Below, piece after piece: positions 19,203 to 27,126 of a DNA stretch of 64,000 nucleotides (within the stretch, counting starts at the first letter, position 1; each line of letters begins with the position of its first letter). The stretch is from Streptomyces sp. NBC_01803 (GTDB lineage Bacteria; Actinomycetota; Actinomycetes; Streptomycetales; Streptomycetaceae): assembly GCF_035917415.1 (NCBI RefSeq), contig NZ_CP109073.1, positions 2,936,501-3,000,500 of the forward strand. Direction: 5' to 3'. The position numbers were made by a program, and so were the translations under genes. The notes beneath the pieces were generated by a model that was given only the letters and a program-made list of their open reading frames with translations, was not told the origin of the DNA and searched no databases.

Positions 19203-20852
19203 GTGCCCAAGATCCCGTGGCTCCGGCGGCTGAAGCGGTCCAAGGGGGCCGACCGGCCGGCGCGGTCCAAGACGCCCAAGGCACCGAAAGCACCGAAAGC
19301 ACCGAAGACGCCGAGGGCTCCGAAGGCGCCCAAGACGCCGAAGATGCCCAAGGTGCCCCGGGCCAAGGGGCCCCTGCGGCCTGAGCGGCCGGGGCCGCGC
19401 AAGCGGTCCGCGCCGCTCAGGCCGGGCCGGACGGCCGACCGGACGCCGACGCCGAAGTCCGGGGCGGGCGAACGGTCCGGGCCGCTCGGCCGCGCCGGGC
19501 GGATTCCGGGCGCCGGCCGGCTCGGGCTGCCGAAGGGATCCAGGCGTGCCGAGCGGGTCAAGCAGCCGGAACGGGCCGGGCGGCGGAAGTGGCCGCGGCG
19601 GTCCGGGCGGCAGGAGCGGCTGCGCCAGCCCAAGCCGGTCAAGCGACGCGCCCGGCTGAAACCGTTTCTGCGGGGGCAGGCCAAGCGCCTGCGGGTCCTG
19701 GTCCAGCCCCTGCACCGCCTCGGCGAGTGGTACCGGCGTACCGCGCCCCGGCTGGCGGCCAGGGGCCGGGCCCGCGGCGCGCGGGTCGTCGCCGCGCTCC
19801 GCGCCGCCGTGCGGCTCGGCCCGTCGCGGGGCCCGGCGACGGGCACCGCCACCGCCGAGGCGGCCACCGCGACCACGACCGCGACAGCCGAGCCCGGTGA
19901 TCCCGCCGCACCGGACCGGGCCACCCGGCCCGGCAAGCCCGGCAAGGTCGGCAAGGTCGGCAAGGTCGGCAAGGTCGGCCTGCTCGTGGCACGGCTCCTC
20001 AGGCGTGCCGGACTCGACCGACTCGTCCGGCGCCGCCGTCCCAAGCCCGCCAGGCCGCCCCGGCCCGTCGTGCGCCCGGCCGCGCAGACCCGGCAGCAGC
20101 GCCTGTCGGTCCGCTGCCGACGGCTGGAGACACTGGCCGCGACCAGCGCCGTCACCGTGGGACTGCTCGCCGGGATCTTCGGGCCGGACCCCGCCGACGG
20201 CGTCAGCGAGGCCCAGGCGTCCAGCAGCATCGCGGAAGGCGTCTCCCGGCCCGGCGCGGTTGACGCGCCCGGGTCCGCGCCCGACGCGGGATCCACGGCC
20301 GACCTGGACCAGTCGCTGACCGGCGAGCCTTCCTCCGTGGTGGCCGCACCGCTGCCGAGGTCCGCCCCGACCCGGGTCCGCATCCCGCAACTGGCCACCG
20401 ATGTCGAGGTCTTCGGCGCCGACCTCTCCCCCGACGGCGGCCCGCCCTCGCCCTCCGTGGAGGACGCGCTACGCGCCGCCTGGTACGCCGGCGGCGTGGC
20501 CCCCGGCGAACGCGGCGCCGCCATCCTCGTCGGCCACCTGGACACCTACGACGGACCGGCCGCCTTCGCGGGCCTCGGCTCGCTGCGCCCCGGCGAGAAC
20601 ATCGAGATCGACCGGGCGGACGGCTCGACCGCCGTCTTCACCGTCGACTCGGTGGAGCAGTACCCGAAGACCGCCTTCCCCGACGAGCGGGTCTACGGCT
20701 CGGTGGACACCCCGCAACTGCGGCTGATCACCTGCGGCGGCCGGTGGACGCAGGACGGCGGCTATGACTCCAACATCGTCGCCTACGCCCGGCTCACCTC
20801 CTCCACCAGCGGCCAGTCGCAGGGCACCGAGGCCGGGATGATCGGCCCGTAG
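19203..20852 (+). CDS. Class F sortase with long basic N-terminal region
   Basis: The product has 549 residues from GTG 19203, with GAGAGAGG upstream. The C-terminal 170 residues are a sortase: TRVRIPQLATDVEVFG, AAILVGHLDTYDGPAAFAGL (catalytic His), LRLITCGGRWTQ (catalytic Cys) and SNIVAYARL (Arg). One membrane helix (LAATSAVTVGLLAGIFG) lies at about residues 317-335. Before it stands an unusual cytosolic region of about 310 residues, extremely Lys/Arg/Pro-rich, with KAPKAPKTP repeats near 20-50 and KPGKVGKVGKVGKVG near 240-255. Normal class F sortases have about 200-250 residues. It is the last gene of the surface-protein unit and ends in a strong terminator. Confidence 0.88.
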   Translation: MPKIPWLRRLKRSKGADRPARSKTPKAPKAPKAPKTPRAPKAPKTPKMPKVPRAKGPLRPERPGPRKRSAPLRPGRTADRTPTPKSGAGERSGPLGRAGRIPGAGRLGLPKGSRRAERVKQPERAGRRKWPRRSGRQERLRQPKPVKRRARLKPFLRGQAKRLRVLVQPLHRLGEWYRRTAPRLAARGRARGARVVAALRAAVRLGPSRGPATGTATAEAATATTTATAEPGDPAAPDRATRPGKPGKVGKVGKVGKVGLLVARLLRRAGLDRLVRRRRPKPARPPRPVVRPAAQTRQQRLSVRCRRLETLAATSAVTVGLLAGIFGPDPADGVSEAQASSSIAEGVSRPGAVDAPGSAPDAGSTADLDQSLTGEPSSVVAAPLPRSAPTRVRIPQLATDVEVFGADLSPDGGPPSPSVEDALRAAWYAGGVAPGERGAAILVGHLDTYDGPAAFAGLGSLRPGENIEIDRADGSTAVFTVDSVEQYPKTAFPDERVYGSVDTPQLRLITCGGRWTQDGGYDSNIVAYARLTSSTSGQSQGTEAGMIGP

Positions 20853-20885
20853 CGTCCGGCCCGCGTCACGGCCGACCCTCTCCAC

Positions 20886-20915
20886 GGCGTCCCGCCCGGC
20901 CCCGGGCGGGACGCC
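20886..20915 (+). terminator. Terminator after the sortase gene
   Basis: GGCGTCCCGCCCGG and CCGGGCGGGACGCC form a perfect 14-bp inverted repeat with a two-base centre, 33 bp after the sortase stop. No U-tract is present. Confidence 0.7.
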
Positions 20916-20919
20916 GTCG

Positions 20920-21090
20920 TCATCGCCCGCCCGGCTCGTCGACCGCGAGCGCGCCGTCCAGCTCCCGTGCGGCGCGCTCGGCGTCGGCGAACGACGTGTG
21001 GAGCGCGTGAAGCCGAAAGCGCGGCAGGTCCGCGGCCGAGCCGGGGCTCGGGCCGGTCCCGCCCGGCGGGCTGACGGCGGACGAGGGCAC
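20920..21090 (-). CDS. Possible small ORF or gene remnant
   Basis: Minus-strand GTG 21090 to stop 20920 encodes 56 residues ending HTSFADAERAARELDGALAV, with strong high-GC codon bias in the last 30 codons. No good ribosome site is evident. An overlapping plus-strand frame (about 21040-21150) also reads protein-like (DAPYDNALFPPEDAERLR). The region is therefore more likely a patch of broken genes than one intact gene. The rest of 20916-21306 has nothing else recognisable. Confidence 0.25.
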   Translation of the reverse strand: MPSSAVSPPGGTGPSPGSAADLPRFRLHALHTSFADAERAARELDGALAVDEPGGR

Positions 21091-21308
21091 CGGAGACGCC
21101 CCCTACGACAACGCGCTCTTCCCCCCGGAGGACGCCGAGCGGCTGCGGGGCGGGGGCGGGAGTCGACGACCAGGCCGCGAGCGAGGAGGCGGGCGCGTCC
21201 GCGGCGTCCAGCGCCCCGGCCCGGTCGCGCGGCTCGTGCACCGGTCGTGCCATCGTCGTCTCCTCCCGGATCGGCTCCGCCCGTCAGGGGAGGGCCGGGC
21301 ACGCGAAA

Positions 21309-21332
21309 GGCGCCCCGCACCGGCGGGGCGCC
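21309..21332 (-). terminator. Terminator after the DUF3151 gene
   Basis: GGCGCCCCGC, loop accg, GCGGGGCGCC. On the minus strand it is followed by TTTCG, 32 bp beyond the DUF3151 stop. Confidence 0.75.
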
Positions 21333-21363
21333 TTCCGTCGTCCGGTGGTCCGGCGGCTCGGCT

Positions 21364-21777
21364 CTAGGACAGCGTGTCGGCGGCGGTGGGCGAGCTGTCG
21401 CGCAGGAACTGGGCGCAGCGCTCGTACTCCGCCTGCTCGCCGATGGCCTGAGCGGCCCGGGCCAGGGCGTGCAGGGCGCGCAGGAAGCCGCGGTTGGGCT
21501 CGTGCTCGAACGGGATCGGGCCCTGCCCGCGCCAGCCGCTGCGGCGCAGCGCGTCCAGACCGCGGTGGTAGCCCGTGCGGGCGAAGGCGTAGGACTCGAC
21601 GGTCCGGCCCTCCGCGAAGGCGTCGTCCGCGAGCTGCGCCCAGGCCAGGCTTGACCCCGGGTACTTCGCCGCGACCTCGCCGGGGGCGGTGCCGGCCGCG
21701 AGCAGCTCGCGGGGCTCCGGGTCGTCGGGCAGGTGGGTCGGGGGCGGACCCCCGAGGAGGTTCTCGTGAATGGCCAT
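21364..21777 (-). CDS. DUF3151 family protein
   Basis: The 137-residue product begins MAIHENLLGGPPPTHLPDDP and contains AWAQLADDAFAEGRTVESYA, RTGYHRGLDALRRSGWRGQG and PIPFEHEPNRGFLRALHALA, which are typical of the actinobacterial DUF3151 family. The protein is soluble and helical. The family commonly lies immediately downstream of fbaA, as here (58 bp gap, same strand), but no biochemical role is established to my knowledge. It ends at a strong terminator, so it is probably the last gene of the fbaA transcript. Confidence 0.85.
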   Translation of the reverse strand: MAIHENLLGGPPPTHLPDDPEPRELLAAGTAPGEVAAKYPGSSLAWAQLADDAFAEGRTVESYAFARTGYHRGLDALRRSGWRGQGPIPFEHEPNRGFLRALHALARAAQAIGEQAEYERCAQFLRDSSPTAADTLS

Positions 21778-21835
21778 GGTGTCCAGTCTGCCGTCTCTCC
21801 CCCGCGCTGCGGCCCGGTCCTCCCGGGCGGGTGGG

Positions 21836-22858
21836 TTACTTCAGCTTGGTGCCGGTGGAGCGCAGGTCGGCGCACGCCCTGGTGACGCGCTCCGCCATGC
21901 CGGTCTCGGCGAGCTTGCCCCAGCTCCGGGGGTCGTAGGTCTTCTTGCTGCCGACCTCGCCGTCCACCTTCAGCACGCCGTCGTAGTTGCGGAACATGTG
22001 GTCCGCGATGGGCCGGGTGAAGGCGTACTGGGTGTCGGTGTCCAGGTTCATCTTCACCACGCCGTTGCCGAGCGCGGTGGCGATCTCCTCCCGGCTGGAG
22101 CCGGAGCCGCCGTGGAAAACGAAGTCGAACGGGGCCGACCGGCCGTACTTGGCGGCGACGCCCTCCTGCAGGTCCTTCAGCAGCTCGGGGCGGAGGACGA
22201 CGTTGCCCGGCTTGTAGACGCCATGCACGTTGCCGAAGGAGGCGGCCAGCAGGTACCGGCCCTTCTCGCCCAGACCCAGCGCCTCGGCGGTGCGCAGGGC
22301 GTCGTCGACGGTGGTGTACAGCTCGTCGTTGATCTCGTGGCTGACGCCGTCCTCCTCGCCGCCGGTCGGGGTGATCTCGACCTCCAGGATGATCTTGGCG
22401 GCGGCGGCCTGGGCGAGCAGCTCCTCCGCGATCTCCAGGTTGTGCTTCAGCGTCTCGGCGGAGCCGTCCCACATGTGCGACTGGAAGAGCGGGTTCTCAC
22501 CCCGGGCGACGCGCTCCTGGGAGAGGGCGATCAGCGGGCGGACATAGCCGTCCAGCTTGTCCTTGGGACAGTGGTCGGTGTGCAGCGCGATGTTGACCGG
22601 GTACTTCTGGGCCACCACATGGGCGAACTCGGCCAGCGCCGTCGCGCCGGAGACCATGTCCTTGCTGTACTGGCCGCCGAGGAACTCGGCGCCGCCGGTG
22701 GAAATCTGCACGATACCGTCGCTCTCCGCCTCGGCGAAGCCGCGCAGTGCGGCGTGCAGGGTCTGCGTCGAGGTGACGTTGATGGCCGGGTAGGCGAACT
22801 TGCCTGCCTTGGCCCGGTCGAGCATCTCGGTGTAGACCTCGGGGGTCGCGATGGGCAT
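21836..22858 (-). CDS. fbaA: Class II fructose-bisphosphate aldolase
   Basis: This zinc-dependent aldolase cleaves fructose 1,6-bisphosphate in glycolysis and runs in reverse for gluconeogenesis. The 340-residue length matches actinobacterial class IIa enzymes. Signatures are FAYPAINVTSTQTLHAALRG, IALHTDHCPKDKLDGY (zinc and catalytic His/Asp), ILEVEITPTGGEEDGV, FGNVHGVYKPGNVVLRP and FVFHGGSGSSREEI, ending VKMNLDTDTQYAF. It starts at ATG 22858 with a GGAGCG site. It is followed by DUF3151 on the same strand, and a parS site lies between it and pyrE. Confidence 0.97.
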   Translation of the reverse strand: MPIATPEVYTEMLDRAKAGKFAYPAINVTSTQTLHAALRGFAEAESDGIVQISTGGAEFLGGQYSKDMVSGATALAEFAHVVAQKYPVNIALHTDHCPKDKLDGYVRPLIALSQERVARGENPLFQSHMWDGSAETLKHNLEIAEELLAQAAAAKIILEVEITPTGGEEDGVSHEINDELYTTVDDALRTAEALGLGEKGRYLLAASFGNVHGVYKPGNVVLRPELLKDLQEGVAAKYGRSAPFDFVFHGGSGSSREEIATALGNGVVKMNLDTDTQYAFTRPIADHMFRNYDGVLKVDGEVGSKKTYDPRSWGKLAETGMAERVTRACADLRSTGTKLK

Positions 22859-22943
22859 CTGTCCGCTCCTTCGGGGTGAGGACTGCGTTCGACTGCTCGA
22901 ATATCCTCCCAGACGGCCGTCACGGCCGGGACAGCGCGCGACA

Positions 22944-22957
22944 GTTTCACGTGAAAC
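22944..22957. promoter_or_regulatory. parS centromere-like site (ParB binding)
   Basis: GTTTCACGTGAAAC is a perfect 14-bp palindrome identical to the actinobacterial and streptomycete parS consensus. It is intergenic, between fbaA and pyrE. Such sites cluster around oriC and are bound by ParB in chromosome segregation, so this window probably lies in the origin-proximal core. Confidence 0.9.
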
Positions 22958-22990
22958 AACTACCCACCGTGATGGGCGCAGCTCGGCCGG

Positions 22991-23521
22991 TCAGGTCAGG
23001 TCGTCCAGGGTGTACGCCTGGTAGTACGGCAGTCCGGCCTTCTCGATGGCGGGGGCGGCGCCGCGTTCCACGATGACGGCGACGGCGACCACCTCGGCGC
23101 CCGCCTCGCGCAGCGCCTCGACGGCCGTCAGCACCGAGCCGCCGGTGGTGGAGGTGTCCTCCAGCGCCAGGACGCGGCGGCCGGCGACATCCGGGCCCTC
23201 GATCCGCCGCTGAAGGCCGTGGGCCTTGCCGGCCTTCCGCACCACGAAGGCGTCGAGGGTCCGGCCGCGCGCCGCGGCGGCGTGCAGCATGGCGGTGGCG
23301 ACCGGGTCGGCCCCCAAAGTGAGACCGCCGACGGCCTCGTAGTCGAGGTCCGCCGTCAGGTCCAGCATCACCTGGCCGACCAGCGGCGCCGCGCCGCCGT
23401 CGAGGGTGATGCGGCGCAGGTCCACATACCGGTCGGCCTCGCGCCCGGAGGAGAGGGTCACCTTGCCGTGGACGACGGCCTTGTCCTTGATCTGCCGGAG
23501 CAGTTCGTCACGCACGCTCAT
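22991..23521 (-). CDS. pyrE: Orotate phosphoribosyltransferase
   Basis: PyrE transfers orotate to PRPP to make OMP in pyrimidine synthesis. The 176-residue product has the OPRT landmarks: VHGKVTLSSGREADRYVDLR, GGLTLGADPVATAMLHAAAA, FVVRKAGKAHGLQRRIEGPD (the flexible loop) and the PRPP motif RRVLALEDTSTTGGSVLTAV. The length is typical of the short actinobacterial form. The start is ATG 23521. An aldose-epimerase-like gene lies 11 bp upstream on the same strand, so the two are probably co-transcribed. Confidence 0.96.
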   Translation of the reverse strand: MSVRDELLRQIKDKAVVHGKVTLSSGREADRYVDLRRITLDGGAAPLVGQVMLDLTADLDYEAVGGLTLGADPVATAMLHAAAARGRTLDAFVVRKAGKAHGLQRRIEGPDVAGRRVLALEDTSTTGGSVLTAVEALREAGAEVVAVAVIVERGAAPAIEKAGLPYYQAYTLDDLT

Positions 23522-23532
23522 GGCTCACGACC

Positions 23533-24348
23533 CTATGACAGCCCGCGCCAGGTCCAGGTGGTGGATATCTCCAGCGGCTCCAGCGGGGTGACCATGCGGG
23601 GATGGGTGTTGAGGCCGTTGGGGGGGCCGGACTGGGGCTCGACACACACGGCTTCGGCCATCTCGTCGTAGATCACCACCCAGGGACTGCGGCTGTTGAC
23701 CGTCACCTCCAGCTCGTCCGGCCAGGTGAGCGTGACGGCGACGCCGTCGGACATGCCGAAGCAGTCGTCCCAGGGCCCCGGCACGGGCGTGATCCGGCGG
23801 CCGGTGGGCAGGTGGTCCTCGCCCCGCTCCTCCTGCCAGTCGGCGGTGAAGGCGAGCGCGGCGCCCCGGCCGCCGGGACTCAGGGTGCGCCGGAACCAGG
23901 GGTGCCAGCCGGCCTGCGCGGGGAATGAGGAGCTGTGGGTCTCCACGCCGAGCGTGAGGGTGAGGCCGGTGCCGTCCTCGGCCAGCTCCACTGTCTGGGT
24001 GACGCGGCCGGGGTAGGGCCAGGGGTCGGTGAGGTCGCAGACCAGGGCGGCGGAGCGGGCGTCGGCGCGCGCGGTGCGCCACCGCCGGTGGCGCACCGTG
24101 CCGTGGATGGCGTGCGGGGCGGCGTCGACGGGGAGCTGGTGGGAGATGCCGCCGTTGCGGAACCGGCCGGCCGCGGTGCGCCCGCACCAGGGAGCCATCA
24201 CGAAGGAGCCGAACCCCTCGCCCTGGCGCAGCAGCTCGGTGCCGGCGACGCGCAGGGACGCGATCCGGCCGCCCTGATCGGGAAGCAGGACCAGCTCGGT
24301 GTCGGCCGCGCTCAGGCGGATGCCGCGCTCGGTGTCATGGGTGGTCAC
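23533..24348 (-). CDS. Aldose 1-epimerase-like protein
   Basis: The 271-residue product has a galactose-mutarotase-type fold: RIASLRVAGTELLRQGEGFG, SFVMAPWCGRTAAGRF, then PHAIHGTVRHRRWR with the family His, AGWHPWFRRTL carrying the second His, and WDDCFGMSDG. It would interconvert anomers of hexoses or act on a related sugar. The conserved His pair is intact. The start is ATG 24348. It lies just upstream of pyrE on the same strand. The sugar substrate is not predictable. Confidence 0.85.
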   Translation of the reverse strand: MTTHDTERGIRLSAADTELVLLPDQGGRIASLRVAGTELLRQGEGFGSFVMAPWCGRTAAGRFRNGGISHQLPVDAAPHAIHGTVRHRRWRTARADARSAALVCDLTDPWPYPGRVTQTVELAEDGTGLTLTLGVETHSSSFPAQAGWHPWFRRTLSPGGRGAALAFTADWQEERGEDHLPTGRRITPVPGPWDDCFGMSDGVAVTLTWPDELEVTVNSRSPWVVIYDEMAEAVCVEPQSGPPNGLNTHPRMVTPLEPLEISTTWTWRGLS

Positions 24349-24428
24349 CCCACGACGATAACGATCCGATCAGCGGGAAGCCCAATGAGAGGAAAGGCGG
24401 ATGAACGGAAAAGCCCAGGACGTGCGCG

Positions 24429-25277
24429 CTAGCGGCGACGGCGCAGGGCCCGGCCGGCCAGCACGGCCGAGGCCAGGGCGACGGCCGCGGCGGGCGCGGC
24501 CCAGCGGAGCCTGACCGCCGTACCCGGGGCACTGCCCGGGGCGGGCTCGGGGGCATACCGGCCGCGCGGCGGCGCGTGGTCCACCTCTTCCGCGCTGCGC
24601 CCGATCATCGTGCGCCGCGCGAAGTCCGCCTCCGGCTCGGGCCCCGCGGCGGCGGCCACGGCCGGCTCCTCGTCCTCCTCGGGGTCGAGCGCGGGCGGCG
24701 GGATGTCGATGTCCGGCAGCGCGGTGCGGAAGCCGGCCTCCGGCTCGGGCTCCGGCTCGGGCGCGGCGGGGATGCCGGGAATGACCCGCTCGTTGTCGTC
24801 GGGCTCGCCGATGCCGCCGACGGCGGCGGGCGGTGCCTGCGCGCTTGTCAGCTCCTCGGCCAGCGCCTCGGCGAATCGGTCCAGCAGACGCCGGCCCGCC
24901 GCCTCCCGCTGCGCCGCCGTGAAGTCACCGATGCGGCCCTTGCCCTCGACCACCGCGCTGAACGCGACCGTGGTGCCCGAGCCGTCCTCGACCGCGCGCG
25001 GCACGGCGGTGAGGATGAGGCTCACCATGCCGGAGCCCCTCGCCTCGGTGCCCTCGGCCTCCGCCGTGACGCCCTCGCCGCGCCCGCTGAGGGTCAGCGT
25101 GCCGCGGTACGTGATGGTGGAGGAGCCGATACGCACCCGCAGCCGGCCCTCCGGCCGGGCCGGGTCGGCGTCGGGGCCGGGCAGGAATCCGGGCACGCAG
25201 CGAGTCACCAGCCCCGGCTCGGCGAGCGCGCTCCGCACGGTGGTGACGGCGTACGGCAGGAAGACCTCGTGCTCCAT
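24429..25277 (-). CDS. SRPBCC-fold (CoxG-like) protein with C-terminal membrane anchor
   Basis: The 282-residue product starts at ATG 25277 (MEHEVFLPYAVTTVRSAL). Residues 1-140 form a START/SRPBCC-like domain: VTRCVPGFLPG, STITYRGTLTLSGRGEGVTA, TTVAFSAVVEGKGRIGDF and AAGRRLLDRFAEALAEEL. This is the pattern of CoxG-type lipid- or ligand-binding domains. A long acidic Pro/Glu-rich linker follows, then a C-terminal helix (WAAPAAAVALASAVLAG) and the basic end RALRRRR, suggesting a tail-anchored protein facing the cytoplasm. It begins 11 bp after the truncated aminopropyltransferase gene. Ligand unknown. Confidence 0.75.
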   Translation of the reverse strand: MEHEVFLPYAVTTVRSALAEPGLVTRCVPGFLPGPDADPARPEGRLRVRIGSSTITYRGTLTLSGRGEGVTAEAEGTEARGSGMVSLILTAVPRAVEDGSGTTVAFSAVVEGKGRIGDFTAAQREAAGRRLLDRFAEALAEELTSAQAPPAAVGGIGEPDDNERVIPGIPAAPEPEPEPEAGFRTALPDIDIPPPALDPEEDEEPAVAAAAGPEPEADFARRTMIGRSAEEVDHAPPRGRYAPEPAPGSAPGTAVRLRWAAPAAAVALASAVLAGRALRRRR

Positions 25278-25287
25278 GGCGCGGAGC

Positions 25288-26175
25288 CTACCCACTCGGC
25301 GACGCATATAGCACTGGTGTGACCGTCAACGCCAATCGCGGCGCCACCCCCCTGTCCGGCGCGCCGCCGGTCCCCGCGCCCCCGGCCACCGCGGCGACCG
25401 CCTCGGCGGGCGCCGGCCGGATCAGGGCCCGCTCGGCGGCCCGCTCCAGCGGGCCCACCGCGGGAACGCAGGCCAGAAGCACGGCGGTCACGCACACGTT
25501 CAGCAGGAGGATGCGCCGCCTGGCGCGCGGGGACAGGTCCCCCCGGAAGAGCCACAGCACCACCACCGCGCCCGCCAGCGCGTTGACCACGCCGGTGCAC
25601 AGGGCCGCGTTGAGCCGGCCGAGCAATGGCAGCAGGAGGAAGGGGAAGGCGAGCCCGCCGAGCAGGGCGCCCACATAGTCCGCCGCGGAGAGGTCGGCCA
25701 CGGCCCGACCCGCGTCCTGCTCGCGGATGCGCTGGATGAGCGTCATCAGCAGCGGCATCTCGGCGCCGATGAGCACCCCCATGGCGAGCGAGAAGGCGAC
25801 CAGCATCGGCCGGGCCTCGCCGAACCACAGCAGGCTGAGGTGGAGAACGGTCGCGGAGCAGCCGCCGATCAGTGCCAGCAGGGCCTCCAGCAACCCGAAG
25901 TTGACCGAGGCGCGGCGGCGCAGCCGCTTGGCGCCCAGCGAGCCGATGCCCATGGCGAAGACCATCGTGGACAGCACGATCGAGGTGTGCGTGACGGTGT
26001 CGCCGACGAGATAGTCGGCGAGGGCGATCAGCTCCAGCTCATACACCAGACCGCAGGCGGCGCAGACGAAGACCGCGACCAGCACGAGGAACCGGCCGAT
26101 CCCGGCCGATACGGGCAGCGCGACGACCGGTGAGTGCGCGACCGCTGAGCGCTCGGCTTCCGGCGTCTCGATCAT
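25288..26175 (-). CDS. Membrane half of a spermidine-synthase-like protein; catalytic domain missing
   Basis: The 295-residue product carries about seven membrane helices ([78 protein letters not shown]). These match the N-terminal part of the long membrane-bound polyamine aminopropyltransferases, which have about 520 residues. The match ends near [11 protein letters not shown]. The next 40 residues are low-complexity Ala/Gly and a stop follows, so the soluble aminopropyl-transfer domain is absent and no downstream fragment of it is seen. It overlaps DUF2617 by four bases. It cannot be an enzyme on its own: either a truncated gene or a retained membrane module. Confidence 0.75.
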   Translation of the reverse strand: MIETPEAERSAVAHSPVVALPVSAGIGRFLVLVAVFVCAACGLVYELELIALADYLVGDTVTHTSIVLSTMVFAMGIGSLGAKRLRRRASVNFGLLEALLALIGGCSATVLHLSLLWFGEARPMLVAFSLAMGVLIGAEMPLLMTLIQRIREQDAGRAVADLSAADYVGALLGGLAFPFLLLPLLGRLNAALCTGVVNALAGAVVVLWLFRGDLSPRARRRILLLNVCVTAVLLACVPAVGPLERAAERALIRPAPAEAVAAVAGGAGTGGAPDRGVAPRLALTVTPVLYASPSG

Positions 26176-26744
26176 GAACCGAACGTTACGTCACACTTCG
26201 CGTTCGCCCTGTCACCCACAGGAGTGGACTTCTCGGGCTCCCGCGTGCCGCTGACCCTGGTGCGCGTCGCGACGAGGCGCCGTTCCCGCGGATAGGCGTG
26301 CCAGGTGCGCCAGTGGACCTGGCCGCCCCGGCGCTGGGCGAGCAGCGCGGTGAACGCGTTGGGGTCGCCCGGGAAGAGGCCGGCCAGGCCGTGCGGATGG
26401 TCGGCGACCAGCGCGAGCAGCTCCTGCGCGCGGCCGGCGAAGGATCCGGCACTCAGACTCTCGACCCGGGCGGCGAATTCGTACTCGAAGTTCCCCAGCC
26501 GCTTCGACACCCCCAGCGGCAGCGGGGTGTTGCCGCCGGCCATGCAGGCGACCGTCTCGGAGCAGCTGCCCTCCCGGGAGTCGAGCAACACCTGGTGCGA
26601 AGCCCCCAGCACCCGCAACTGCACACGGGCATCCGCCAGTTCGAGATCGAGGGTGGCCAGCGAAGGCATCGGCTCCCGGCCCAGGGCCCAGGCGAGGTCG
26701 TTCGCCCGGGTGTCGGTGTAGGCGGTGTGGATAGTGGTGAGCAT
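26172..26744 (-). CDS. DUF2617 family protein
   Basis: The 190-residue product from ATG 26744 begins [20 protein letters not shown] and includes [58 protein letters not shown] and [20 protein letters not shown], as in the actinobacterial DUF2617 family. It is a soluble alpha/beta protein of unknown function. The family is typically coupled to the membrane-bound spermidine-synthase-like gene, as here, where the stop overlaps that gene's start (ATGA at 26172-26175). An ORF start further upstream at 26837 lacks support. Confidence 0.8.
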   Translation of the reverse strand: MLTTIHTAYTDTRANDLAWALGREPMPSLATLDLELADARVQLRVLGASHQVLLDSREGSCSETVACMAGGNTPLPLGVSKRLGNFEYEFAARVESLSAGSFAGRAQELLALVADHPHGLAGLFPGDPNAFTALLAQRRGGQVHWRTWHAYPRERRLVATRTRVSGTREPEKSTPVGDRANAKCDVTFGS

Positions 26745-27126
26745 GGGTCGGCTCCCGCGTGCGCGCAGTTGAGGGTGGCGCGGACCGCCCCTCCGGAGAC
26801 AACGGGAATACCGAACCATGTAACACGCCTCCCCCACAGCGGTTTTACCTATCTTCGCCGGATATCCATCCCATCGGGGACAGTGTGGGTCACTTGTTCA
26901 CCAATCGCTCGACCGCATTACGAACACTTATGCCCGTTCAACGCGCGAAGACCCTTTCAATTCACCCCGATTGGTCCTGAAAACCACCCAACTCCCGATA
27001 ACGACTCAGCGTTCTTCACATCTCGACTGCACAACGGCCACTCTTGCGCACTTGTTAGCGAGCGTGATGGTGAGGAAGCTCTCCGCAACTTCACACCTCA
27101 AGTCACCAACCGCGGAAGGCCCATTG
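26745..27126. other. Divergent promoter region, AT-richer than its surroundings
   Basis: About 380 bp without a gene between the divergent DUF2617 gene and the ABC-importer operon. Base composition is visibly lower in GC between 26820 and 27060. TTGTTC-18 bp-TTACGA around 26894-26923 is a weak plus-strand promoter candidate. GGAAGG just before 27127 is the ribosome site of the binding-protein gene. No clear operator palindrome was found. Confidence 0.4.
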
